DNA from: Kiritimatiellia bacterium | GTDB taxonomy: Bacteria; Verrucomicrobiota; Kiritimatiellia; RFP12; UBA1067 | NCBI GenBank assembly: GCA_016284515.1 | Contig: JAEEOY010000029.1 | Coordinates: 1 to 39,946 of the forward strand | Length of the DNA stretch: 39,946 nucleotides | Direction of reading: 5' to 3' | Part shown: positions 1-8,480 of the stretch, piece by piece | How the letters are laid out: every line of letters begins with the position of its first letter | Numbering within the stretch: the first letter of the stretch is position 1 | Notes under the pieces: model-generated | Told to the model about the DNA's origin: nothing | What the model saw: the letters and a program-made list of their open reading frames with translations, nothing else | The model's database searches: none | Made by a program: the position numbers and the translations under genes

Positions 1-1610
1 TGCGCAACGAGCAGCCTGTTACGTATCGTTATCGCGCGGATGGCGCGGGCGAATGGGGCGAAATGCCTGAGTTTACGAATGTCGGGAACCATCTCGTGCA
101 GTTTGTGGCGTCGGCTCCGAACCACGACGACGTGCGCAGTTCGTTCAAGGTGGCGGTTGTCCCGGCGCCGCTGACGGCGACGATCGAGGACATTGCGCTG
201 GACTATACGGGCAGTGTCTTGACGCCGGAGTTCGCCACAAATGTTACGGGGCTTGTGAGACCGGAGCTTAATCCGCTCACATGCGAGTTCCGCGATGAGG
301 CGGGCGAGTGGCAGAGCGAGATGCCGTCGTTCACCATGCCTGGCACGTACAAGGTATACTTCCGTGCGTCGGCTCCGAACCATGCAACGGCAGTGACGAA
401 CTGCACCGTTGTGATCAAGGGATGGGACTTCAAGGTCAACATGGATGGCGATTCGGGCTTCCATAGCGCAATAAATGTGTCCGATCCAGGTTGGTTCCTG
501 CGGACCACGGGGCTCCCCGGCGAAAGTTTCTCCAAGGATACGGATCGCTACGCCAGGCTTGATGAGATATGTTCGAACGGACTCAAGCTCTGGCAGAACT
601 ACGTCATCGAGCGAGATGACCTTTCCAAGAAGCTTGTCGCGGCAATCCATCAGAACTGCCAGCGCGTGGCAAAGGGCTGCTTCGAGCTCCGTTTCCCGAA
701 CACCGGTGCACTGCGCAACACCGGACTTGACGTGCGTTTCCGCGTCGACCGTAAGCTCAAAGGCGAAAGCGAGTTTACACTGGGCGAACTCACCGACAAA
801 TACGAAGTGAACGTTCCGCTCGAACCGAACGACCCGACGGGACTCTACGTCTTCAACATGGTGCTGATCCCGACGAACGGAACCGGACAGGCGGTGCTCA
901 CCTCCTGCGCGACCGTCGGCGTCCTGCGCGTGTCGAGCACGAACGCGAACACGGTCGCGGCCGTGCCGTGGAAGTCGATGACATTCGGTACCGATGAGGA
1001 TGTCAACATCGTCGCAAACGATGTCGTCAATCCGAACGGACTTTCTGCGAACGACATGATAGTCGCCTACGACGCCGTCGACGGCAGCTTCTGCGGATGG
1101 AAGAACGACGGCAACGGCGAATGGGACGAGCTTTCGACGGTCACGACGAACGGAGTCACGACGGTGAAGGCCGACGACGCAGAGCTGCCGCGCGGAAACG
1201 CCTTCTGGCTCGTGCGGACGAATCCGGACAGCAAGTATTTCTACCTCATCGGACGCTACACGGGCGAGGACTATGTTGTTCAAGTCGAAGGAGGAAGCGA
1301 AAGCGAGCCCGGCTTCACGCTCGTGGCGAATCCGACGATGTTCGACGTCGACTTGAACTCCCTTGTGTACGCCTCGGGAAGTCCGTCCGCGAAGGACACG
1401 ATTGAGGTCACGGACGCCGCAGGCTACAAGACGATCTACTACCGCAACGCGGCCAACACCGAGTGGGGCCGCACAAGGACGACTGTCGACACAAGGGGAC
1501 GCATCAAGAGGGAGTGGGAAAAAGGCGGCAATATACCGTCCGGAACTGGATTCTGGTATAACCGCAGGGCCGAAGGTGCCATTTCCATAAGATTCGAATC
1601 GTCAAAGTGA
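1..1610 (+). CDS. Exported protein with tandem Ig-like repeats, 5' end missing
   Basis: The open frame runs in from the left edge (first full codon at position 3), so the true start and any signal peptide lie outside. The visible part is about 535 residues. The N-terminal part holds two copies of an Ig-like or MBG-like repeat: each has a GEW...EMP segment, then a segment like FRASAPNH, then a hydrophobic beta-strand. The first copy (about nt 3-170) is cut by the edge and the second is about nt 180-425. The rest (about nt 425-1610) looks like a beta-rich surface domain with repeated NGEWDE / NTEWGR type motifs and FWLVR / FWYNR strands. No catalytic motif is evident. The next gene starts in a GTGA overlap, so the two are probably co-transcribed. 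Function unknown; a cell-surface or secreted role is inferred. Confidence 0.75.
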   Translation, partial: RNEQPVTYRYRADGAGEWGEMPEFTNVGNHLVQFVASAPNHDDVRSSFKVAVVPAPLTATIEDIALDYTGSVLTPEFATNVTGLVRPELNPLTCEFRDEAGEWQSEMPSFTMPGTYKVYFRASAPNHATAVTNCTVVIKGWDFKVNMDGDSGFHSAINVSDPGWFLRTTGLPGESFSKDTDRYARLDEICSNGLKLWQNYVIERDDLSKKLVAAIHQNCQRVAKGCFELRFPNTGALRNTGLDVRFRVDRKLKGESEFTLGELTDKYEVNVPLEPNDPTGLYVFNMVLIPTNGTGQAVLTSCATVGVLRVSSTNANTVAAVPWKSMTFGTDEDVNIVANDVVNPNGLSANDMIVAYDAVDGSFCGWKNDGNGEWDELSTVTTNGVTTVKADDAELPRGNAFWLVRTNPDSKYFYLIGRYTGEDYVVQVEGGSESEPGFTLVANPTMFDVDLNSLVYASGSPSAKDTIEVTDAAGYKTIYYRNAANTEWGRTRTTVDTRGRIKREWEKGGNIPSGTGFWYNRRAEGAISIRFESSK

Positions 1611-2257
1611 GAAGACTGGTAACAATATTCGCGGTTCTGGCCGCTGGAATATTCGCGACGGGCGTTTCGTCCGCCGGCGAGAATGACGTTTTGTACTGGA
1701 TGATCGACTCTTCCGCGAAGGTTGAGCAGCAGGACGGAATGACGGTGTCGGTGTCGGATTTCTTCCGCGGCTATACATCGTCGACCGACTCAAGCTTCGC
1801 CGCGCGCGTGCGTGTAACAGGAGGCGAGATTTCGGAGGATACGTTCCTTTCGCTTTACGTTCCAGAGTGGGGCACACACGACGGAGAACTTGGCGTGGAC
1901 TTCGACACTGTCGGGGACTACTGGGGCGCGGGTGTTCCGGATGGAAACCTGTCGCCTTTGTCCGCCGCGGACTATTCCGTCGGCTCCCCCGAGTTCAGCT
2001 TCATAATCGAACTCGGAAACGTTGCGTGGGACAACGAAGGCGGGACGTGGACAACGATCGCCACAAGCGGCGCGGCCGAGTCGTACCAGTCGCTCGCCAA
2101 CTACATCCACCAGACATTCGACCTGAGCCCCGGACAGTCAGCAGTCTGGACTCCGACGCAGTTCGTTGCGGTGCCCGAGCCGTCCGGAGGGATTCTCGTC
2201 GTGCTCGGCACGGCGTTCCTAGCGCTGAGGCGGAGGAGATTCGAGGAAGGCGCGTAA
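1607..2257 (+). CDS. PEP-CTERM sorting domain protein
   Basis: 216 residues starting at GTG, whose GTGA overlaps the preceding stop. The N-terminus is a typical Sec signal peptide (MRRL, hydrophobic core, cleavage near SSA-GE). The C-terminus is a textbook PEP-CTERM signal: VPEPSGG, a hydrophobic stretch, then LRRRRFEEGA. PEP-CTERM proteins are exported, recognised by an exosortase at the VPEP motif and processed at the membrane; the system is generally associated with exopolysaccharide loci. The body is acidic, Ser/Thr/Gly-rich and beta-like, with no enzymatic motif. No exosortase is visible in this window, so it must be encoded elsewhere if the signal is used. Cargo function unknown. Confidence 0.85.
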   Translation: MRRLVTIFAVLAAGIFATGVSSAGENDVLYWMIDSSAKVEQQDGMTVSVSDFFRGYTSSTDSSFAARVRVTGGEISEDTFLSLYVPEWGTHDGELGVDFDTVGDYWGAGVPDGNLSPLSAADYSVGSPEFSFIIELGNVAWDNEGGTWTTIATSGAAESYQSLANYIHQTFDLSPGQSAVWTPTQFVAVPEPSGGILVVLGTAFLALRRRRFEEGA

Positions 2258-2261
2258 CGCG

Positions 2262-4613
2262 GTGGCTGGTGTCAGACAGAGAGTTAGGGAATGTCTTTTC
2301 GTGCTCCTGTTCGGCGCCGCGTTGTCCGCGCTCGCTTGGGTGTGGCGGTTCGATTCTGTGCCGCCAGATATGATGGAAGACCTCGCAGTCGCGGCGGGCC
2401 TCAGGCCGCCGACCGCTCCGTTCGGACTCCTTTGGCAGTATCTCGCGGGGCCGTTGTGCCGAAACTTCGGCTTGGCGACCGCGGAACTTGTCCTGGGACT
2501 TGCGGGGCATGTCGCGCTAGGCCTTGCCGCGGTCATAAGCGTCTTTACGTTCGAGATGATGCTGCCGTCGTCGTTCCTGCGCGGATCGCATGTCGCCGCG
2601 TGGTGGAGAAGATTGGTTCGGTTCGTCCTTTGCTTCGGCGTCTTGCTGTTCTGCTGCTCCGAGCCGGTATGGCATGCCTTCCGCTGGCTATCCCCGCAGG
2701 CGCTGCAGGTGCTGCTCGCGCTACTTGCCGCAGCCGCGTTCGTCGCGCATCTTGCCTCCGACCGCCGAGCGCCCCTCTTCGTCTCGTTCATGCTCGTCGG
2801 GCTTCTCGCGTCCGACACCCCATCGGGCTTCGTTCTAATTGTCGCGGCGGCGGTCGCTCTAGGCGTCAGGCGCGAGATGCGGAAGGCGGGCGTCGCCGAG
2901 ACTCCGGAGGAGAGTCCGTTCGCCGGAGCGCTGATGGCATGGCGGCTTACCCTCGCGTTCGGCTTCGCATTTGCTGCCGGCATTGCGCTGGAGGTGCAGG
3001 AGTTCGCTAGGCTTGACGGACTCGCCGCGTTCGGCTGGACGTGGGGAGAGTTTGCTATCGAGGCTCCATTCGCATATCTGAGGGCGCTTCTCGCGTCCTG
3101 CTCGCCTGTCGGCGCCGCTTGCTTCGCCGCCATTGCCGTTGCACCCGTCGCGGTTGCGTTCTTTCTCATGCGCCGCGTTTCGGACGACGAGTCGCATCTC
3201 GCCTACATGCACGGCGCGATGTTTGCCGCGCTCGGACTCGTCGCGCTTACCCAGCTGATGCCGGTGAAGGCGCTGTGGTTCTGGACCCGGGGCGGCGGCG
3301 CGGGTTGCATGAGCGACGGGCTTCTCAGATGCTCCGCGGCTTTTCTCTGCGCGCTTGCCGCTCTCTGGACGATTGCTGTGTTCACTCTCGAACTCTACAT
3401 GAGAAACTTCCGCCGCATCGAGACGCTGCGTTTCCCCGACGCGGCCGAGAACGGGAGCGCGACGGCAGAGCTGTCGTCTGCATGGAAGATCCAGCGGAAG
3501 GTCCGCGCCGTCTTCTCGTTTGTCCCTCCGCTGCTGCTCGTCTGCGCGGTTATTTCCCGCACGCAGCGCACGGAGCGCGCGATGCTTTCCGTAGTTCGCG
3601 ACGCAGCTGTCGAGACGGCGGAGGAGTGCAGGGAAGTCCGATGGCTTTTCACGGACGGCGGACTCGACGCCGCGTCGGAGCTCGCCGCTGCGGAGTGTGG
3701 CCGTACGCTGGTAGCGCTCTCGATGATGGGCGGCGCGGCGGATCCGCGCGAAGTGTATCTGCGTTCGCGCGGCGTCGACGGTGAAGCGGAAAGGGCGCTT
3801 CTCGAAAGCGGTGCGCCTGACGCGCTGAGGACATGGGTGCGGACGCGTCCGGAGATGGCGCGCGACTACGCCGTCCAGATCGGTTTCGAGCTGTGGCGCC
3901 GCGACGGACGTCCGATGCCGTTGTGCTCTGGACTCGTGGCGCGTCCCGAGGGACTGTCCCCCGAGGAGGCCGAGCGCGGCGCATGTGCCGCGCGCGCCTT
4001 GGCGGGACGCATCCTCGCGCTCTACGATGCGGGCGAGCCGGACAGGATCGCGGACCGCCAGCTGCGCGACGCGTTCCTTTTCGTCCAGTGGCGGCTGGCG
4101 GTGCTTTCGCGCCACCGCGCGAACGCGTACGACGAGCGAGGCGAGAAGGAGCTCGCGATGGAGGAGACGCGCCTTGCGGATGCGCTTGACGGGAAGAACG
4201 GCGCGCTCGCGCGGATTCGCGCGACGATGGCCTGGGCGAGCCGCCGCAAGCTCGAGCGCATGACGCCGCAGGAGGGCCTTAAGGCGGCGCTAGCGAGGGC
4301 GGACTTCGCCTTCGGGCGCGTCTTCGCGCTGAAGGTGCTGGAGGTGACTCCGGACGACCCCGCGGCGAACTTCGCCCTGGGAATGGACTATTTCGTCCAG
4401 AAGCAGTACGCGCGCGCCGAGTCGTACCTCTCGCGCTGCCTCGCGCGGCGTCCGGACGATCCGGCAGTCCTCAACAACCTCGCACAGTGCCGTCTCCGCC
4501 AGGGCGACGCGCAAGGCGCGCTCGCATATGCGCGCCGCGCGAGGGAGATTTTGCCCGATTCCCCCGAGATAAAACGTACGCTAGAGCGCATCGACGAGGC
4601 GCTTGCCAAGTAG
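2262..4613 (+). CDS. Polytopic membrane protein with C-terminal TPR repeats
   Basis: 783 residues from a GTG four bases after the previous stop. The first ~430 residues contain roughly ten hydrophobic segments (for example residues 12-28, 64-98, 120-140, 145-165, and the last before ~430). The remainder is soluble, Arg/Ala/Glu-rich and helical, ending in TPR-like helices at about residues 690-775 (motifs like FALGMDYFVQKQYARAESYL and LAYARRAREILPDSPEI). I do not recognise a named family. I considered exosortase because of the adjacent PEP-CTERM gene, but the long TPR tail and absence of a recognisable Cys/Arg/His arrangement argue against it. Overlap-style packing with the two upstream genes suggests one operon, possibly concerned with the surface proteins. 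GTG is the only convincing start near the upstream stop. Confidence 0.7.
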   Translation: MAGVRQRVRECLFVLLFGAALSALAWVWRFDSVPPDMMEDLAVAAGLRPPTAPFGLLWQYLAGPLCRNFGLATAELVLGLAGHVALGLAAVISVFTFEMMLPSSFLRGSHVAAWWRRLVRFVLCFGVLLFCCSEPVWHAFRWLSPQALQVLLALLAAAAFVAHLASDRRAPLFVSFMLVGLLASDTPSGFVLIVAAAVALGVRREMRKAGVAETPEESPFAGALMAWRLTLAFGFAFAAGIALEVQEFARLDGLAAFGWTWGEFAIEAPFAYLRALLASCSPVGAACFAAIAVAPVAVAFFLMRRVSDDESHLAYMHGAMFAALGLVALTQLMPVKALWFWTRGGGAGCMSDGLLRCSAAFLCALAALWTIAVFTLELYMRNFRRIETLRFPDAAENGSATAELSSAWKIQRKVRAVFSFVPPLLLVCAVISRTQRTERAMLSVVRDAAVETAEECREVRWLFTDGGLDAASELAAAECGRTLVALSMMGGAADPREVYLRSRGVDGEAERALLESGAPDALRTWVRTRPEMARDYAVQIGFELWRRDGRPMPLCSGLVARPEGLSPEEAERGACAARALAGRILALYDAGEPDRIADRQLRDAFLFVQWRLAVLSRHRANAYDERGEKELAMEETRLADALDGKNGALARIRATMAWASRRKLERMTPQEGLKAALARADFAFGRVFALKVLEVTPDDPAANFALGMDYFVQKQYARAESYLSRCLARRPDDPAVLNNLAQCRLRQGDAQGALAYARRAREILPDSPEIKRTLERIDEALAK

Positions 4614-4728
4614 CCCCCAGGACGGCGCGTCTCCTTGAGGTGCGAAGGCAGGCGGATGAACCAAGGAGATGCGGCGTCTCGCCGCGTCTGTATGACGCAG
4701 CGCATAATGGGCCGCGAGTGCCCGCTGC

Positions 4729-4760
4729 GCAGAAATACCGAAATACCGCACGATTTCTGC
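4729..4760. repeat. Inverted repeat upstream of the relay-gene promoter
   Basis: Arms GCAGAAAT (4729-4736) and ATTTCTGC (4753-4760) are exact reverse complements around a 16-base loop; the loop region also carries the direct repeat AAATACCG twice (4733-4740, 4741-4748). It sits at the -35 position of the promoter at 4778-4786, where a regulator could bind. No Rho-independent T tract follows, so a terminator is unlikely. It lies in the 219-base gap 4614-4832; apart from this, the promoter and a 7-codon ORF I see nothing else there. Confidence 0.45.
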
Positions 4761-4777
4761 AAAGTAGGCGGAATTTA

Positions 4778-4786
4778 TGCTATAAT
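4778..4786 (+). promoter_or_regulatory. Extended -10 promoter for the regulatory/EPS operon
   Basis: TGCTATAAT is a perfect extended -10. It is preceded by GGAATTTA and followed by ATCTAT, a context repeated at two other promoters in the window (near 33128 and 37172). No good -35 hexamer is visible 16-18 bases upstream. Expected transcript start is near 4793, giving a ~40-base leader that includes a strong ribosome binding site, unlike the other promoters here. Confidence 0.65.
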
Positions 4787-4809
4787 ATCTATCAGACAGG
4801 GAAAGAGTT

Positions 4810-4833
4810 ATGGCTATTCAAAGGAGGAATTGA
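4810..4833 (+). other. Possible 7-codon leader ORF (MAIQRRN) overlapping the relay gene start
   Basis: An ATG at 4810 opens a seven-codon frame ending TGA at 4831-4833, which overlaps the ATG of the next gene as TGATG. Its tandem AGG AGG codons are the Shine-Dalgarno sequence of the downstream gene. It lies within the predicted leader transcript and has a weak AGGGA upstream. It could couple translation of the large gene, but a chance frame is equally possible. Confidence 0.25.
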
Positions 4834-6509
4834 TGGCAGTCGACACGCACGGTAAGGCCCGTATACTAATCGTCGACGACGAGAAGCTGATAAGGCTTAC
4901 CCTCAGCGCGAAGCTGAAGAAGGTGGGCTACAACACCGTTGCGGTCGACGGTGTCGAGTCGGCAGTCGCGGAGTTCAAGAAGGACCCCGACTCGTTCAGC
5001 GCCGTCATAACGGACATCATGATGGGTGATATGGACGGGTTCATGTTCCGCGACATAATCCGCGGCTTCGACCCCACCGTGCCGATCTTCTTCCTCACCG
5101 CGCTCGATCCAGAGGAGGGCGGGGGCTTCCTCAAGAAGATTCTCGAAGATCCGATAAGCTACTATCTGCCGAAGGCGGTCCCTACGAACGTGCTCCTCAG
5201 GCGAGTCCGCCAGGTAGTCGCCTCGCACCGAGTCGAGATGTTCATCCAGAACAAGATGGACGATGACCGCAAGTCCTTGGAGTTGGCCGCGCACATCCAG
5301 CGAAGCCTTCTGCCGATCCGGGCGATCCAGACTCCGCGCGGCTTCTACTCGACGTACTGGCGTCCGGCGGACGTGGTTAGCGGCGACCTCATAGAGGCGA
5401 TCCGCTACGGCACGGGAAGCTATCTTTACGTCCTTGGGGACATCCAGGGCCACGGCACGAGCGCGGCGCTCGCGATGACGGCGGTGCAGTCGTTCCTCAA
5501 GAACCTCCTCCGCAGCGACGGCGCGCCGCTGATGATGCCCGACATGATCGCCAACATGATGCAGTCGTTCTTCCGCGCAAACCTCGCGGAGGTCTCTTAC
5601 ATGACGGTGCTCATCTGCATCCACCGTCCGCTCCTCGGCCTGGTGCAGTGGATATCCTGCGGCGCGCCGGACCTGATCGTCGTAGAGAACGGCGAGGACC
5701 TGCCGATAAACCCGGAGAAGAAGGGCGGGCTCCCGATTGGGCTCTTTGCCGATACGGTATACACCCCTGACGACGTCGTGGAGACGAAGCTCTCGCGCGA
5801 GTCGATATGCATCGCATACACCGACGGACTCTTCGACATTTCGCGCGACGTGTCCGGTGAGGAGAGGCTGCCGCAGCCGCTTTCGCAGAAGATCCGCCGC
5901 GAGATCGCTCTGTCCGCCAGGCAGGAGGGTTCGCTAATGTCGGCTCTTCCGAAGTTCGTCAAGGCGCTTTCGGAATTCGGCTACGACAAGTTCCTGGACG
6001 ACGTCACGCTCGTCACCTTCGGAGCGCGGACATGGGTGCCCGGCATCTACGAGGCGACGTTCCGCGTATTTGCGGACGAGATAGACGCGGCGTCACAGGA
6101 GATCGCGAAGTGGTGCCGCGAGCGGGGCTGGCCCGAGGAGGGCATCACGCGCGTTCAGCTCGTCTTCGAGGAGAAGCTGATGAACGTTCATGACCACGGC
6201 TTCGACGACCGCGACCGCCTGCGCGAGGTGGCGTCCGTGCGGCTCAAGCGGATTCGCGACAACGCCGTCCTCACCGTCTGGGAGACGGGTTCTCCGGAGC
6301 CGAGCATCGAAGTCGCTGCGGGAGATGCGTCGACGGCTTTCGAGATGGCGAACATGAACATGGCCGGACGCGGTCGCGGGCGGCTTATGGTGCGGGAGCT
6401 GTGCGAGGGCGTTGAGCGCAACCGCTACATGAACATGAACGAGACGACTTACCACATACCGCTGTTCGGCAAGGACAGTGAAAAGGAAAAAACGGAAGGA
6501 GCGAAATGA
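4833..6509 (+). CDS. Receiver / SpoIIE-type PP2C phosphatase / RsbW-like kinase (HsbR- and SypE-like)
   Basis: 558 residues. The start at 4833 is set by AAGGAGG (4821-4827); a longer in-frame ATG at 4635 would precede the promoter. Domains in order: a response-regulator receiver (1-130) with acidic pocket D15/D16, phospho-acceptor D61, T89 and K114; a linker helix; a SpoIIE/RsbU PP2C phosphatase (about 150-415) with metal ligands in VSGDL (D185), GDIQGHG (D203), YTDGLFD and DDVTLVTF; and a C-terminal HATPase_c of the RsbW/SpoIIAB type (about 425-545) with N-box EEKLMNVHDHG and a GRGRGRLMV glycine segment. The G1 box reads ETG instead of the usual DxG. The same combination occurs in P. aeruginosa HsbR, where phosphorylation of the receiver switches between kinase and phosphatase action on a STAS protein. 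The HPt gene follows in an ATGA overlap and the STAS gene lies 3 kb downstream. Confidence 0.9.
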   Translation: MAVDTHGKARILIVDDEKLIRLTLSAKLKKVGYNTVAVDGVESAVAEFKKDPDSFSAVITDIMMGDMDGFMFRDIIRGFDPTVPIFFLTALDPEEGGGFLKKILEDPISYYLPKAVPTNVLLRRVRQVVASHRVEMFIQNKMDDDRKSLELAAHIQRSLLPIRAIQTPRGFYSTYWRPADVVSGDLIEAIRYGTGSYLYVLGDIQGHGTSAALAMTAVQSFLKNLLRSDGAPLMMPDMIANMMQSFFRANLAEVSYMTVLICIHRPLLGLVQWISCGAPDLIVVENGEDLPINPEKKGGLPIGLFADTVYTPDDVVETKLSRESICIAYTDGLFDISRDVSGEERLPQPLSQKIRREIALSARQEGSLMSALPKFVKALSEFGYDKFLDDVTLVTFGARTWVPGIYEATFRVFADEIDAASQEIAKWCRERGWPEEGITRVQLVFEEKLMNVHDHGFDDRDRLREVASVRLKRIRDNAVLTVWETGSPEPSIEVAAGDASTAFEMANMNMAGRGRGRLMVRELCEGVERNRYMNMNETTYHIPLFGKDSEKEKTEGAK

Positions 6510-6814
6510 AGGAGTGCTGCAAGGTCTATCTCGACGAACAGTTCGGCGGAGACGCCGACGTTATCGGCGAGATATACAACGAATACGTTTCGTCGGTGCA
6601 CGAGAAGCTCGCTGACGCCGAGCAGGCGCGCGCCGCGAATGAATGGGAGCGGCTCGATCGCGTTGCGCACACTGTCAAGGGCAACGCGCTCGCCGCTGGC
6701 GACAACGCGATGGCCGAGACCGCGATTGCGCTGCGCAAGGCTGCCGCGCTCAAGGACGCACCAGAGGTGGACACCCTCATCGCGCGCCTCCGCGAACTCG
6801 AAAAGGAACTCTGA
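6506..6814 (+). CDS. Stand-alone HPt phosphotransfer protein (HptB-like)
   Basis: 102 residues, helical throughout, with the HPt signature AHTVKGNA; the phospho-accepting histidine is H55. The start ATG overlaps the preceding TGA (ATGA) and has a GAAGGAGCG ribosome site. HPt proteins carry phosphate from the receiver of a hybrid kinase to a response regulator. It is the only HPt domain in the window, while three hybrid kinases here (9884, 15141, 35302) end in receivers without an HPt. Translational coupling to the REC-PP2C-RsbW gene suggests that protein's receiver (D61) as its target, by analogy with HptB-HsbR in Pseudomonas. Confidence 0.9.
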   Translation: MKECCKVYLDEQFGGDADVIGEIYNEYVSSVHEKLADAEQARAANEWERLDRVAHTVKGNALAAGDNAMAETAIALRKAAALKDAPEVDTLIARLRELEKEL

Positions 6815-6822
6815 CATAGAAC

Positions 6823-7551
6823 ATGGCAAGTTTTCTGGACAGATCGAAGGACGCTGACCTGGATCAGCTTCTCCGCGAGTTGTCGGCGCGCACACACGGC
6901 GGCCGGCGCAGGAGTCTGCGCCTGCAGGCCTGGCGGATGACCGTGCGCGGCTCGTATGCCCTGAAGCGCGCGATCGACATCTTCGCGAGCGGACTCGGCA
7001 TGCTCGTTCTTTCGCCTGTCTTCCTTGCCATCGCCCTTGCCGTGAAGTTTACCAGCAAGGGTCCGGTGTTCTTCAGCCAGACTCGCGTCGGGCGCTACGG
7101 GCGGCACTTCAAGTTCTGGAAGTTCCGCAGCATGAGGACGGACGCGGAGGCGCTCAAGGAGAAGCTCCAGGAGCAGAACGAGTCGACGGACGGCGTCATA
7201 TTCAAGATGAAGGACGATCCCCGCATCACGAAGGTCGGTAAGTTCCTCCGGCGCACGAGCCTCGACGAGCTGCCGCAGCTGTGGAACGTCTTCATCGGCG
7301 ACATGAGCCTAGTCGGACCGCGTCCGCCCGTTCCGTCCGAGGTCGCGCAGTACACGCTCGAGGACCGCAAGCGGCTCGACGTCATCCCGGGCATAACCTG
7401 CCTCTGGCAGATAAGCGGACGCAGCGAGATTCCGTTCCACGAGCAGGTGAGGCTCGACAAAGAGTACATCCTCGCGCCGAGCGTGTGGAAGGACATCACG
7501 ATTCTTCTCAAGACGATCCCGGCAATCATCGGCGGAAAGGGGGCGTACTGA
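6823..7551 (+). CDS. Undecaprenyl-phosphate sugar-1-phosphate transferase (Bac_transf family)
   Basis: 242 residues. It is a monotopic phosphoglycosyl transferase that attaches the first sugar phosphate to undecaprenyl phosphate, initiating repeat-unit assembly at the inner membrane face. It has a basic N-terminal tail, one hydrophobic re-entrant segment (about 51-75), then the family motifs KFRSMRTDAE, SLDELPQLWNV with the catalytic Asp-Glu pair D148-E149, GDMSLVGPRPP and PGITCLWQISGR. The short form (no extra N-terminal membrane bundle) resembles PglC or the catalytic half of WcaJ/WbaP. The sugar substrate cannot be read from sequence. It starts 8 bases after the HPt gene without a clear ribosome site, so it is probably translated from the same message. 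Confidence 0.93.
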   Translation: MASFLDRSKDADLDQLLRELSARTHGGRRRSLRLQAWRMTVRGSYALKRAIDIFASGLGMLVLSPVFLAIALAVKFTSKGPVFFSQTRVGRYGRHFKFWKFRSMRTDAEALKEKLQEQNESTDGVIFKMKDDPRITKVGKFLRRTSLDELPQLWNVFIGDMSLVGPRPPVPSEVAQYTLEDRKRLDVIPGITCLWQISGRSEIPFHEQVRLDKEYILAPSVWKDITILLKTIPAIIGGKGAY

Positions 7552-8480
7552 TGGACAACATCCTTTTCGTTCCGGCCACGCACGAGCTCGAATGGGTGCA
7601 GGATGTCCTGCCCGGGACTAGCCCCGCCGAACTTCCAGTCGCAGGTAGGCGCATCATCGACTACTCTTTCCAGTGCGCGCAGAAGTTCGGCGTCATATTC
7701 ACCGAGGTGCTCGACTGGCATTTCTCCAAGCGGCTTGCCGATGACTTCAGCGACCTCACGCGCACGGGCTATCCGGTTTTCTACATGAAGGGCGAGGGAC
7801 CAGTGCCGAAGGGGCTTAGGGACATAGAGAACTATTCGAGTCCGCTTACCTCGCCCGTCTCCGACGGACTCGTCGTCGTCTGGGGCGCGGCGATATCGGC
7901 GCACACAATCGAGGAGGTCAAGCTCGAGCCCCTCTCGGACGCAGAGTGCGAGGAGACTCCTGCCGGTGTATACAGGCGCGACGGCGGACGCTGGATGCGC
8001 GTCCTGCCGCACGGACTCGTCGCGCGCTCGGTGAAGGCGTGGCATGCGCTCAACTTCCTGATTCTCAAGGAAAGCGAAAAGTTCACGATCCCTGGCTATT
8101 CGTCCGAGAAGGGCGTCCACCTCGGACGGAACGTCATCATGGAGTACGGGACGGAGGCGAAGCCGCCCGTGCTGATGGCAAACAATACCTGGTGTGGACG
8201 CAACGTGCGCCTTGACGGCGACGTCATCGTCAACAGCGGCTCGTTCATCGGCGAGGGCACGCGCCTTAGACGCACCGTGGTGTGCCGCGACACGTATGTC
8301 GGCGTAGGGCTCGACCTGGACGGCAAGATCGTCGTCGGAAGACGAGTCATCGACGCGGCGAGCGGCGCCTGGGTGGACGTGGAGGAGCCCGGTCTTGCAA
8401 GAAAGATTCCTACCGGCCTCGGCTGGGTCAGGTCGCTCTGGCACTTCATCCGCGGGCATTCGTTCGGGAGGAGGGGCTGA
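7551..8480 (+). CDS. NDP-sugar nucleotidyltransferase-like protein with left-handed beta-helix tail
   Basis: 309 residues, ATG overlapping the previous stop (TGATG). A region near residue 28 (LPVAGRRIIDYSF) resembles the substrate loop of sugar nucleotidyltransferases such as GlmU or mannose-1-phosphate guanylyltransferases, but the classical glycine-rich nucleotide loop before it is not evident. The C-terminal half (about 180-280) has hexapeptide-like spacing typical of a left-handed beta-helix (segments around GVHLGRNVIME, GRNVRLDGDVIV, GSFIGEGTRL). It may make or modify an activated sugar for the polysaccharide, or may be a catalytically reduced relative. It sits between the initiating transferase and another nucleotidyltransferase-fold gene in one overlapping set. 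Confidence 0.6.
   Translation: MDNILFVPATHELEWVQDVLPGTSPAELPVAGRRIIDYSFQCAQKFGVIFTEVLDWHFSKRLADDFSDLTRTGYPVFYMKGEGPVPKGLRDIENYSSPLTSPVSDGLVVVWGAAISAHTIEEVKLEPLSDAECEETPAGVYRRDGGRWMRVLPHGLVARSVKAWHALNFLILKESEKFTIPGYSSEKGVHLGRNVIMEYGTEAKPPVLMANNTWCGRNVRLDGDVIVNSGSFIGEGTRLRRTVVCRDTYVGVGLDLDGKIVVGRRVIDAASGAWVDVEEPGLARKIPTGLGWVRSLWHFIRGHSFGRRG

Noticed and set aside
2859-4115. 418-codon minus-strand frame under the TPR membrane protein
   Set aside because: Composition typical of antisense GC-rich coding sequence and no motifs, whereas the plus-strand frame has clear TM helices and TPRs.
2262-4613. Exosortase or archaeosortase
   Set aside because: Polytopic and next to a PEP-CTERM gene, but too long, with a TPR tail and no visible Cys/Arg/His catalytic arrangement.
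4635-4832. Longer N-terminus for the REC-PP2C-RsbW protein
   Set aside because: The added 66 residues are not receiver-like, the region contains the promoter, and ATG 4833 has a near-perfect Shine-Dalgarno.
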